From assembly GCA_902783755.1 (NCBI GenBank), contig CACZSC010000031.1, positions 1 through 13,583 on the forward strand: a stretch of 13,583 nt of DNA, given 5' to 3'. This DNA comes from an uncultured Ruminococcus sp. GTDB taxonomy: Bacteria; Bacillota; Clostridia; Oscillospirales; CAG-272. Shown here piece by piece: positions 1-7,022 of this stretch. The translations under genes were made by a program, and so were the position numbers. The stretch's first letter is position 1; each line of letters opens with the position of its first letter. The notes beneath the pieces are model-generated. The model ran no database searches. It was not told the origin of the DNA and saw nothing but the letters and a program-made list of their open reading frames with translations.

Positions 1-1151
1 CTCACCGCGGCGAATTCCGCCCTGGTTATGGGTTTGGTCATGTCGGCGTCGTTCAGGCATTCCGGGATCAGTCCCAGGTTGGCCGCTTCCTGCAGTTCCG
101 CCTCAGCCCAGCCGGAGGCGTTAGACCAGGCGGCCGTGGTGCCGAACTGTGAGAAGTCGATATCGGGATTCCCCTCGCCCTCCTGCAGGGCCACCCGGGC
201 CTCCCAGACCTCGTAGTCCTCATATGGCACGGCGTCAGCGGAGATGACTATACCGAAGTCGTATCCCTCGGTGTATCCGTCCTTGGACGCCCTTACGGCG
301 TTGAGGCCGGGGATGGCTTCGAACTCGAAGGTACCGTCCGCAGCCGCCGTCACCGTGGTGGATGTGCCGAGGAGCCTTACCGTGGCTCCCGGCTCGGTCT
401 CGCCCCTGAAGGTGCCTGTGAATATCTCGCTGTTGTAGTTCACGAGGAGCTTCGCGAAGTCTATGGCATAGCCGTCGCCCACACCCGCAGTCTCATCGAT
501 CGTTATGACGAGCCTGCCGGAGGAGATGTCCGCGAAGAAGCTCGGGGGGATTATTGCTGACACGATGTATGACGTGGGGCCGGTCTGGTCCACGTGGTTC
601 AGAAGCTCCGCGATGAACGGGGCGTCCTTTCCGTTGAGCTTCACCGTGAAGACGCTGCCGAAGCTTATGGCCTGGAAGTCGTCTATGCACAGCTGGAGCA
701 GGGCGTTCTTCACGCTGATCCCGGAAGCGTCGTATTCCATGGTTATCTCAAGGGCGCCGTCGCCGTAGGCGTTCTCGTTGTCCTCGCCCTGCTTGTACCA
801 GTAGTAATTGGAGCTGTAGCCGTCGCTTGCTTCATCACCGGCACGGGAGCCCAGGAATATCCGGTCGGTGCCGGCCGGGTCCGTATCGTCCTTCGGCCAG
901 GGATAGCTGTGGGAGTACTGGTCCACTGCCGTGAAGGGATTGTATCCCATGTCCGTGGGATCCTCTCCGCTGAGGGCGTCGATGTCGCCCGTCCTCACCA
1001 TGAGCCCGGCTTCGCCGGTATCATGCAGGACAGCCGTCTTGGCCGCCCAGTCGTAGTTGTTCCTGTCCGCCAGTGCGGACACTGAGACCGATATGAGCGG
1101 GAGCACCAGCAGGACCGCCAGCATCACCGCAAGAGATCTTTTCTTCATCAT
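1..1151 (-). CDS. Secreted protein with regulatory-like beta domain and SLH motif (3' part beyond window)
   Basis: The reading frame is open from position 1151 to the window edge, giving 383 residues with no stop, so the C-terminus is missing. Residues 1-26 form a signal peptide: MMKKR, a hydrophobic core, then a VSVSA cleavage site. Residues about 95-240 are an acidic, aromatic-rich, probably beta-sandwich region that I do not recognise. Residues about 243-303 resemble a carboxypeptidase-regulatory-like / CNA-B-type beta domain (FTGTF, PGATVRLLG, ADGTFEF, KDGYTEGYD). Residues about 346-383 match the start of an SLH motif (WAEAELQEAANLGLIPE, then TKPITRAEFAAV). By family knowledge SLH repeats bind secondary cell-wall polymers, so this is inferred to be an exported surface protein. 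GGAGG at 1157-1161 lies 5 bases from the ATG at 1151 and 8 from the ATG at 1148; either may be the start. It follows the hydrogenase terminator and looks functionally unrelated. Substrate and role are unknown. Confidence 0.8.
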   Translation of the reverse strand, partial: MMKKRSLAVMLAVLLVLPLISVSVSALADRNNYDWAAKTAVLHDTGEAGLMVRTGDIDALSGEDPTDMGYNPFTAVDQYSHSYPWPKDDTDPAGTDRIFLGSRAGDEASDGYSSNYYWYKQGEDNENAYGDGALEITMEYDASGISVKNALLQLCIDDFQAISFGSVFTVKLNGKDAPFIAELLNHVDQTGPTSYIVSAIIPPSFFADISSGRLVITIDETAGVGDGYAIDFAKLLVNYNSEIFTGTFRGETEPGATVRLLGTSTTVTAAADGTFEFEAIPGLNAVRASKDGYTEGYDFGIVISADAVPYEDYEVWEARVALQEGEGNPDIDFSQFGTTAAWSNASGWAEAELQEAANLGLIPECLNDADMTKPITRAEFAAV

Positions 1152-1182
1152 ATATACCTCCGATATATCTGTTTCCTGTTTG

Positions 1183-1222
1183 GAAAATCGCCGGGAATGC
1201 AATGCACCCCGGCGATCGTTTT
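1183..1222 (-). terminator. Rho-independent terminator of the hydrogenase operon
   Basis: A perfect 9-bp stem (ATCGCCGGG at 1187-1195 with CCCGGCGAT at 1208-1216) encloses a 12-base loop. Read on the minus strand it is followed by a short TTTT run, 62 bases after the hydA stop codon. The plus strand also has TTTT after the stem, so it could stop transcripts in both directions. It separates the hydrogenase operon from the downstream surface-protein gene. No convincing -35/-10 pair for that gene is visible between here and its start, so some read-through is possible. Confidence 0.75.
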
Positions 1223-1283
1223 CCTTTTGATTTCAGCCGATCATACGTGCACAGAGGTTATCTGGATATAACGACTGTACGCC

Positions 1284-3029
1284 TTATTTCCCTCTCTTGA
1301 TGTAGTGGGTATGCAGGAGCTCGTGAGACTTGTGGGAGTTGGGCTCGCCGAGGAATTCCGCATAGATCTTCTTGATGATCGGATTTTCATGTGATTTTCT
1401 GTATTCGAGCTTGTCAGAGTCAGCCTTGTAGAGCACGGACGCCCTCTTTGCCTTGAGATCCACGGTGTTCCGTACGATCGCGGGCTGTGTGGGCTGGCCG
1501 CCGCCGTTGACGCATCCGCCCGGGCAGGCCATGATCTCGATGAACTGCACGTCATATGTGCCGTCCTGGACGCCCTTTAAGAGCTTGTATGCGTTTGCGG
1601 TGCCGGACGCGACCGCCACCTTGAGGTTGATGTCGCCCAGCTTGTACGCGGCGAACTTGATGCCTTCGGTGCCGCGGACTTCGTCAAAGTCGAGCTTTTC
1701 AAGAGGCTTGCCCTCGATGACCTCGGCAGCCGTTCTGAGAGCAGCTTCCATGACGCCGCCGGTAGCTCCGAAGATGGCGCCTGCGCCGGATCCGATGTCT
1801 ATGGGCTGGTCGAACTTCTCGTCTTCAAGAGCCTTGAAGTCGATGCCTGCCTGCTGGATCATCCTGCCGAGCTCTCTCGTCGTGACCGCGATGTCCACGC
1901 CGGGCATGCCGTCCACGTCCTGGCCGGGTCTTGTGACCTCGAACTTCTTCGCGGTGCAGGGGATAGCTGACACGAATACGATCTTCTGGGGATCAAGGCC
2001 CAGTTTCTCGGCGAAGTATGTCTTGTACACGGCGCCGAACATCTGCTGGGGAGACTTGCATGTGGAAAGATTCTCGGTCATCTCCGGGAAGTAGTGCTCA
2101 CAGTACTTGACCCATCCGGGAGAACATGACGTGATCATGGGAAGGACGCCGCCGTTCTTCACTCTGCCGAGGAACTCGGTAGCTTCTTCCATGATGGTCA
2201 GGTCAGCCGTGAAGTTCATGTCGTACACGCCGTCGAAGCCCAGTCTCTTGAGGGCAGCGACCATCTTGCCTTCGGTATCGGTGCCGGGCTCGTAGCCGAA
2301 GCACTCGCCGATGGTAGCTCTCACTGAAGGAGCGCAGCAGATGGCGACATGCTTTTCCGGATCAGCGATGGCATCCAGGATCCTCTGGGTATCGTCCTTC
2401 TCATGGAGAGCGCCCACGGGACATGCGACTATGCACTGGCCGCAGTTGATACATGTGGTCTCTGCCAGGGGAAGCTCGAACTGGGGAGCGATCTTGGAAT
2501 CATAGCCTCTGTTGACGGTGCCGATAGCCCTGATGCCCTGGAGCTTCTCGCAGGCGGCCACGCATCTTCTGCAGAGTATGCACTTGTTGTTGTCTCTGAT
2601 GATGGAGACGGAGGAATCATCGATGTTCTCGTGTTCCTTCTTCTTCGAGTAGCAGAACTTGTCCTCTTCGCACTTGTATTCCTGAGCCAGTTTCTGCAGT
2701 TCGCAGGTGGTGGATCTGATGCAGGAGAGGCATTTCTTCTCGTGAGCGGAAAGCACCAGCTCGAGGTTGGTCTTCCGTATGTTTCTGATCTTCGGGGAGT
2801 TCGTGGTGATCTCCATGCCCTCGTTCACGGGGTAAACGCAGGCTGCCACCATTCCCCTTGCTCCCTTGACCTCAACGAGGCAGATACGGCAGGCGCCGAT
2901 CTGGTTGATGTCCTTGAGGTAGCACAGTGTGGGGATGTCGATATTCGCGTATCTGCACGCTTCAAGCACTGTTACGCCGGCCGGCACGGAATATTCAACA
3001 CCATTGATTTTTACATTGACCATATCCAT
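1284..3029 (-). CDS. hydA: [FeFe] hydrogenase catalytic subunit HydA (HndD-like)
   Basis: Catalytic subunit of a multimeric, cytoplasmic [FeFe] hydrogenase that makes or oxidises H2. Domains, numbered from the ATG at 3029 (581 aa): N-terminal 2Fe-2S ferredoxin (C36, C47, C50, C64); His-ligated 4Fe-4S cluster (H96, C100, C103, C109); two 4Fe-4S clusters (C150-C160 and C193-C203); H-cluster domain with L1 at 300-306 (TSCSPGW), L2 around 356-364 (IPCTAKKFE) and L3 at 498-512 (EIMACPGGCVNGGGQ); then the short C-terminal 'small subunit' segment. Length and order fit HydA of HydABC/HndABCD enzymes. Two oddities: L1 has CS where CC is usual, and L2 has Ile where Met is usual. SD AAAGG (3042-3046) is 12 bases from this ATG. 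An upstream GTG at 3038 is only 3 bases from the SD and is less likely. It is the last gene of the operon, just after hydB. Confidence 0.95.
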   Translation of the reverse strand: MDMVNVKINGVEYSVPAGVTVLEACRYANIDIPTLCYLKDINQIGACRICLVEVKGARGMVAACVYPVNEGMEITTNSPKIRNIRKTNLELVLSAHEKKCLSCIRSTTCELQKLAQEYKCEEDKFCYSKKKEHENIDDSSVSIIRDNNKCILCRRCVAACEKLQGIRAIGTVNRGYDSKIAPQFELPLAETTCINCGQCIVACPVGALHEKDDTQRILDAIADPEKHVAICCAPSVRATIGECFGYEPGTDTEGKMVAALKRLGFDGVYDMNFTADLTIMEEATEFLGRVKNGGVLPMITSCSPGWVKYCEHYFPEMTENLSTCKSPQQMFGAVYKTYFAEKLGLDPQKIVFVSAIPCTAKKFEVTRPGQDVDGMPGVDIAVTTRELGRMIQQAGIDFKALEDEKFDQPIDIGSGAGAIFGATGGVMEAALRTAAEVIEGKPLEKLDFDEVRGTEGIKFAAYKLGDINLKVAVASGTANAYKLLKGVQDGTYDVQFIEIMACPGGCVNGGGQPTQPAIVRNTVDLKAKRASVLYKADSDKLEYRKSHENPIIKKIYAEFLGEPNSHKSHELLHTHYIKRGK

Positions 3030-3047
3030 TCTGTTCACCAGCCTTTC

Positions 3048-4877
3048 TTATTTCTTCGAGATGGCGCCGAACTTGCAGTTGTCGAGACATGCACCGCACT
3101 TGACGCACTTGGAAGTATCGATTACGACGTAAGGAAGCTTGTTGCCCTCGGTGATCTCGTTGTTGGGGTTCACGGAGATGGCGCCGGCCGGGCAGTTCCT
3201 CATGCAGAGCTTGCAGCCCTTGCACTTCGCGGGATCCACGGTGAACCGGAGCAGTCCCTTGCACACGCCCGCGGGACATCTCTTCTCAACGATGTGAGCG
3301 ATGTACTCGTCGCGGAAGAACCTCAGGGTGGAGAGCACCGGGTTGGGGGCCGTCTGGCCCAGGGCGCACAGGGATGCGGACTTGATGTAGGAAGCAAGTT
3401 CCTCCAGCTTGTCCAGATCCTCCATCTCGCCGTTGCCGCTTGTGATCTTGTCGAGGATCTCAAGGAGTCTCACGGTGCCTATGCGGCAGGGTGAGCACTT
3501 TCCGCAGGACTCGTCCACGGTGAATTCCAGGAAGAACTTCGCCATGTCCACCATGCAGGTGTCCTCGTCCATTACGATCAGACCGCCGGAGCCCATCATG
3601 GAACCGGCCTGGATCAGGTTGTCGAAATCGATTGGAGTGTCGATGAGAGAGTCAGGCAGACAGCCGCAGGAAGGACCGCCGGTCTGGGCCGCCTTGAACT
3701 TCTTGCCGTTGGGGATGCCGCCGCCGATCTCCTCGATGACCTCGCGGAGGGTGGTGCCCATGGGCACTTCCACGAGACCCGTGTTCTTGATCTTTCCGGT
3801 GAGGGCGAAGACCTTGGTCCCGGGGGATCCCGCGGTACCGAAGGATCTGAACCACTCTGCGCCGTTGAGGATGATCTGGGCGATGTTGGCGTAGGTCTCA
3901 ACGTTGTTGACTATGGTGGGCTGGCCCCAGAGGCCCTTCACTGCCGGGAACGGCGGGCGGGGCCTGGGCTCGCCGCGGTTGCCCTCGATGGATGTGATGA
4001 GGGCTGTCTCCTCACCGCACACGAAAGCACCTGCGCCAAGTCTGATGTGGATGTCGAAATTGAAATCAGTCCCGAATATGTTCTTGCCGAGCAGTCCGTA
4101 TTCCCTTGCCTGCTCTATGGCTATCTTGAGTCTCTTTACTGCGATGGGGTATTCGGCACGGACGTAGATCCAGCCTTCGTCGGCTCCGATGGCATAGCCC
4201 GCGATGGCCATTGCCTCAAGAACCGCGTGGGGGTCGCCCTCAAGAACGGATCTGTCCATGAACGCGCCCGGGTCGCCTTCGTCGGCGTTGCAGATGACGT
4301 ATTTCTTGTCGGACACGGAAGCTCTCGCGAACTGCCATTTCCTGCCCGTCGGGAATCCGCCGCCGCCTCTTCCGCGGAGTCCGGAATCAAGGATGACCTT
4401 GATGACCTCGTCCGGTGTCATCTCCTTGAGGCACTTCGCCAGGGCGAAGTAGCCGTCCATGGCGATGTACTCGTCGATGAGCTCGGGGTTGATGACGCCG
4501 CAGTTTCTCAGCGCCACTCTCTTCTGCTTCTTGTAGAACGCTGTCTCACTGAGGGAAGCGGCCTCGGCCTCCTCCTCGCCCTTGGCTTCGCCGGTCTCGT
4601 TGTATACGAGACGCTCGACGATACGGCCCTTCAGCAGGTGCTCTTCAACGATCTCCGGAACGTCTTCCGGTTTGACCATGCTGTAGAACGTGCCTTCGGG
4701 GTAAACGATCATGATCGGACCGAGAGCGCAGAGTCCGAAACATCCGGTCTGCACGACTTTTATCTCATCGGCCAGACCTTTGTTCTTCAGTTCCTCTTCC
4801 AGTCTTTCGCGGACCTGGGCGCTGCCGGAACTCGTACAACCTGTGCCTCCGCACACAAGTACATGAGAACGAATCAT
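3048..4877 (-). CDS. hydB: NuoF-like HydB, NADH/FMN subunit of bifurcating-type hydrogenase
   Basis: Flavin subunit that passes electrons between NAD(H), ferredoxin and HydA. Of 609 residues, 1-90 are a thioredoxin-like 2Fe-2S domain (C9, C14, C46, C50). A Glu/Ala-rich linker follows at about 95-110, then the NuoF core with FMN/NADH motifs (GRGGGGFPTG at 169-178, NADEGDPGAF at 197-206, GAGAFVCGEE at 281-290). The 4Fe-4S ligands are C458, C461, C464 and C504. The tail holds a 2x[4Fe-4S] ferredoxin domain (C552/C555/C558/C562 and C591/C594/C597/C601). Both the extra N-terminal domain and the ferredoxin tail are typical of HydB/HndC and absent from plain complex I NuoF. AAGGAGG at 4887-4893, 9 bases upstream, fixes the ATG. 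It ends 18 bases before hydA's ATG. Flavin-based electron bifurcation is inferred from the family; no sequence motif proves it. Confidence 0.95.
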   Translation of the reverse strand: MIRSHVLVCGGTGCTSSGSAQVRERLEEELKNKGLADEIKVVQTGCFGLCALGPIMIVYPEGTFYSMVKPEDVPEIVEEHLLKGRIVERLVYNETGEAKGEEEAEAASLSETAFYKKQKRVALRNCGVINPELIDEYIAMDGYFALAKCLKEMTPDEVIKVILDSGLRGRGGGGFPTGRKWQFARASVSDKKYVICNADEGDPGAFMDRSVLEGDPHAVLEAMAIAGYAIGADEGWIYVRAEYPIAVKRLKIAIEQAREYGLLGKNIFGTDFNFDIHIRLGAGAFVCGEETALITSIEGNRGEPRPRPPFPAVKGLWGQPTIVNNVETYANIAQIILNGAEWFRSFGTAGSPGTKVFALTGKIKNTGLVEVPMGTTLREVIEEIGGGIPNGKKFKAAQTGGPSCGCLPDSLIDTPIDFDNLIQAGSMMGSGGLIVMDEDTCMVDMAKFFLEFTVDESCGKCSPCRIGTVRLLEILDKITSGNGEMEDLDKLEELASYIKSASLCALGQTAPNPVLSTLRFFRDEYIAHIVEKRCPAGVCKGLLRFTVDPAKCKGCKLCMRNCPAGAISVNPNNEITEGNKLPYVVIDTSKCVKCGACLDNCKFGAISKK

Positions 4878-4896
4878 CTGAGTTTTCCTCCTTCAA

Positions 4897-5268
4897 TTAT
4901 AGGTGGGTAGCACCGATTGTATATTCACTTACAGGCTTTCCGCCCTTTATGTGCTTTTCAATGACGTCCTTTGCCTTATCGGCGGTCATTTTGACGTAGG
5001 TGGTCTTCTCCTTGTCCTTCTCGTAGACCTCGACTACGGGCTCGTACTGGCAGATGCCTATGCATCCTGTCTGGGTGACCTGGACCTTGTCGCCGAGGCC
5101 CGCTTCGGAGATCCCCTCCACGAATGCGTTGAGCACGGGTCTTGCGCCGGCGGCGATGCCGCAGGTCGCCATGCCGACGACGATCCTGATGTCGCCGGAA
5201 CCGGTACGCACGGACACCTTGTCCTGCATCTTGTTCTTGATGGCCATCAATTCTTCAAGAGACTTCAT
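4897..5268 (-). CDS. Thioredoxin-fold [2Fe-2S] ferredoxin-like protein with three cysteines
   Basis: A 123-residue protein of the thioredoxin-like 2Fe-2S ferredoxin family, the fold shared with NuoE and the N-terminus of HydB. It opens with a charged helix (residues 1-20). The cluster loops are GMATCGIAAGA (C36) and QTGCIGIC (C69, C73). The classical pattern has two cysteines in each loop. Here the first loop has only one, with Gly at the position of the expected second (residue 41), and there are no other cysteines. From memory, close relatives in clostridial hydrogenase operons also read TCGIAAGA, so this may be a family trait. Its likely role is an accessory electron-transfer or redox-sensing subunit of the HydAB pair. 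SD AAAGGA is 7 bases from the ATG, and hydB's SD lies within 10 bases of its stop codon. The 66-base AT-rich gap upstream is the widest in the operon. Confidence 0.85.
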   Translation of the reverse strand: MKSLEELMAIKNKMQDKVSVRTGSGDIRIVVGMATCGIAAGARPVLNAFVEGISEAGLGDKVQVTQTGCIGICQYEPVVEVYEKDKEKTTYVKMTADKAKDVIEKHIKGGKPVSEYTIGATHL

Positions 5269-5334
5269 AAGTTTTTCCTTTCTATTGCATATTGCATTTT
5301 TTTACGTATTTATTCCCTCAGCCGCGCCGGAGCC

Positions 5335-5889
5335 TCAGCCCTCGCCGCCGCTGTACTGGCCGTTGAGATAGTCCTTTATCCATGCCAGGACCTCGGGCTC
5401 CGCCAGGGATATGTCCTCCCCCAGCACCGCCTTCAGTTCCCTTGTGTCAAGGTTCACGTCGAATCCGTCCCCTCTGTGCCGGTAGACGAAATCGATGTCA
5501 GGGGATCCCTGGATCAGGGTCATGACGGTCCCCGTCAGGTCTCCCACCGGTATGAAATCTATGTGGTGCCTCCCGAACTTCGCCAGAAGCTCGGTGCCGT
5601 GCTCCCCGCTCACGGACTCGTGGACGGACTTTATCTCCACGAAACCGCCGGTCATCTCGGCGAGCATCCTGAGGAATGGCACTCCCAGGCCCACTTTCCT
5701 GGTCTTTCTCGTGGTGAAGAAGGGATCGGAGAGCTTTTTCACCTGCTCCTCCGTCATGCCGCACCCGTCGTCCTTTACGGAGAAGGTCAGCCATTCCCCT
5801 TCCTCGTCTATGAGGATCTCTATGTTTTTCGCCCCCGCTCTCACGGAGTTCATAACTATGTCGAGGACGTAGAGGGATAATTCATCCAT
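5335..5889 (-). CDS. Stand-alone GHKL ATPase (histidine-kinase-like ATP-binding protein)
   Basis: A 184-residue protein that is essentially only an ATP-binding HATPase_c domain. The N-box is DIVMNSVRAGA (N14), the G1 box DDGCGM (residues 40-45), the F-box DPFFTTR (55-61) and the G2 box GLGVPF (67-72). No H-box helix, sensor or membrane segment precedes it, because the protein starts directly at the N-box helix. It therefore cannot be an ordinary autophosphorylating histidine kinase. Residues about 105-184 complete the fold and add an acidic tail. It overlaps the end of the PHP gene by 8 bases, with GGAGGG upstream as SD, suggesting coupled translation. It sits among the signalling genes of the hydrogenase operon; its partner and substrate are unknown. 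It might phosphorylate a protein in trans or act as an ATP-driven switch. Confidence 0.85.
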   Translation of the reverse strand: MDELSLYVLDIVMNSVRAGAKNIEILIDEEGEWLTFSVKDDGCGMTEEQVKKLSDPFFTTRKTRKVGLGVPFLRMLAEMTGGFVEIKSVHESVSGEHGTELLAKFGRHHIDFIPVGDLTGTVMTLIQGSPDIDFVYRHRGDGFDVNLDTRELKAVLGEDISLAEPEVLAWIKDYLNGQYSGGEG

Positions 5890-6649
5890 TGTCCCGGCCC
5901 TCCGTTTCCGGGGAGGTCTTCCCCTGCAGGTAGTCTATGAGCCTGTCCCTCACCAGCTGTGACGAATAGGGCTCGTCGTCGAGCTCTATGGCGAACTGCG
6001 CCTCGGATATGTTCCAGAGGTAGTGGGCGTCGGATGACACCACTTTCCTGAGTCCGCTGAGCACCGGGAACCTCTCCCTGTACTCCCCGTCGTTCCCGTC
6101 ATCGTTCAGCTCGTAGCAGCTGAAAGCGGGGCTTTCCGGAAAGGTGCCCAGGGTGGACACGATGCCGTTTGCCTGCCGGTCTATGTGGGCCGGGTAGCAG
6201 GCACCGTTCCGCTTCGCGACTTCGTCGAAGGCCTCGTCTATGGAAAGGTCCGTGGCGTTTATGAGCAGATACCCGTCCTCGCCGCACTTCTCGTCGTTCT
6301 CGTCCATTATGAACTGGTCCCCGAAGATCTCAGGCCTGTTCTTCACCTTTATCCTGCGGCCGTCCACGAAGGAATCGAACTCCATGGCGTCCTCAAGGGT
6401 CCTGAAGAGGCATATGACGTGCACGTCCTCGGAGGTGGTCAGCTCCATGCCGGCCACGGGGATCAGCCCCCGGGCCTTCGCGTGGACGAAGAAGGCGGGA
6501 CAGTTCTTCGATGTGTTGTGGTCCGTCAGGGCCACTATGTTCAGCCCGTTCAGGGCAGCCATCCCGGCGATGTTGGCGGGAGTGCTGTCCTGGTCCCCGC
6601 AGGGGGACAGGCATGAATGTATGTGGAGGTCGCAGAAATACCTGTTCAT
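5882..6649 (-). CDS. PHP-domain metal-dependent phosphoesterase
   Basis: A 255-residue PHP (polymerase and histidinol phosphatase) domain protein, close to the family's minimal length. The metal-binding residues are in place: HIH (H9, H11), TDHN (D43, H44), GMEL (E69), VHV (H77), PAHIDR (H155) and SSDAH (D207, H209). Such proteins hydrolyse phosphoesters, as in histidinol phosphatase and TrpH-type nucleases/phosphatases; the substrate here cannot be read from sequence. It starts 7 bases after the DRTGG gene stop with only a weak SD, and its end overlaps the next gene, so translation is probably coupled. Located between DRTGG and HATPase genes, it could be the phosphatase of a phospho-signalling module, or act on a nucleotide. 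That role is inference from context only. Confidence 0.88.
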   Translation of the reverse strand: MNRYFCDLHIHSCLSPCGDQDSTPANIAGMAALNGLNIVALTDHNTSKNCPAFFVHAKARGLIPVAGMELTTSEDVHVICLFRTLEDAMEFDSFVDGRRIKVKNRPEIFGDQFIMDENDEKCGEDGYLLINATDLSIDEAFDEVAKRNGACYPAHIDRQANGIVSTLGTFPESPAFSCYELNDDGNDGEYRERFPVLSGLRKVVSSDAHYLWNISEAQFAIELDDEPYSSQLVRDRLIDYLQGKTSPETEGRDNG

Positions 6650-6656
6650 CCCGGTC

Positions 6657-6995
6657 TCACTCGTCCCGGAGCGTGGCCTCGTGCACCGAGACGCACAGCT
6701 CGTATACGGATTTCGGGGATGAGAGTATCACTATATCGTTCTCCTCCGCCGCCTCGAGGGCGTCGGGAAGGAGCTCCACTCCCTCCGCCAGTATGACCGC
6801 CGCGCAGTCCGTGAGGCTGGCCACGGCGATGACGTTCCTGTTGTTCATTATGGTGATCCAGAGTTCCCCGAAGTGGACATGGCTCATGGCCCTGCTGAGA
6901 AAGTCCCCGGCGTATACGCCATTGAACTCCCTTCCGGATATGTCGCCCGTGACGGCAGTCAGCTCAAGCTTCCCGGCCAGTTTTTCAAGCGTCAT
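6657..6995 (-). CDS. Small stand-alone DRTGG-domain protein (first copy)
   Basis: A 112-residue protein consisting of a single alpha/beta domain. The pattern, an N-terminal helix with GDISGREFNGVYAGDFLS followed by repeated strand-helix units (WITI, VIAVASL, AAVILAEG, DIVILSSP), fits the DRTGG family. Elsewhere DRTGG domains occur between other domains in phosphotransacetylases and CBS-domain proteins and are thought to be regulatory. The literal DRTGG motif is not present, so assignment rests on fold pattern and operon context. SD AAGGAGG is 8 bases from the ATG. It lies between the HydS-like sensor and the PHP gene. A second, diverged relative is encoded at 8789-9142. Ligand and partner are unknown. 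Confidence 0.75.
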   Translation of the reverse strand: MTLEKLAGKLELTAVTGDISGREFNGVYAGDFLSRAMSHVHFGELWITIMNNRNVIAVASLTDCAAVILAEGVELLPDALEAAEENDIVILSSPKSVYELCVSVHEATLRDE

Positions 6996-7022
6996 CTCTC
7001 TGTCCTCCTTCCCTGTTCCGGA

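Noticed and set aside
2349..3494. Long plus-strand open frame (381 codons) opposite hydA and hydB
   Set aside because: It is a shadow of two clearly conserved minus-strand genes, spans their junction, and its translation shows no recognisable domain.
5269..5334. Internal promoter or terminator in the widest intra-operon gap
   Set aside because: It is AT-rich with a short TGCAATA-type repeat, but no -35/-10 pair or stable stem followed by a T-run was found.
4047..5880. Two long plus-strand open frames (4047-4910 and 4903-5880)
   Set aside because: Both lie opposite hydB, the small ferredoxin and the HATPase, cross gene boundaries, and have no motif support.
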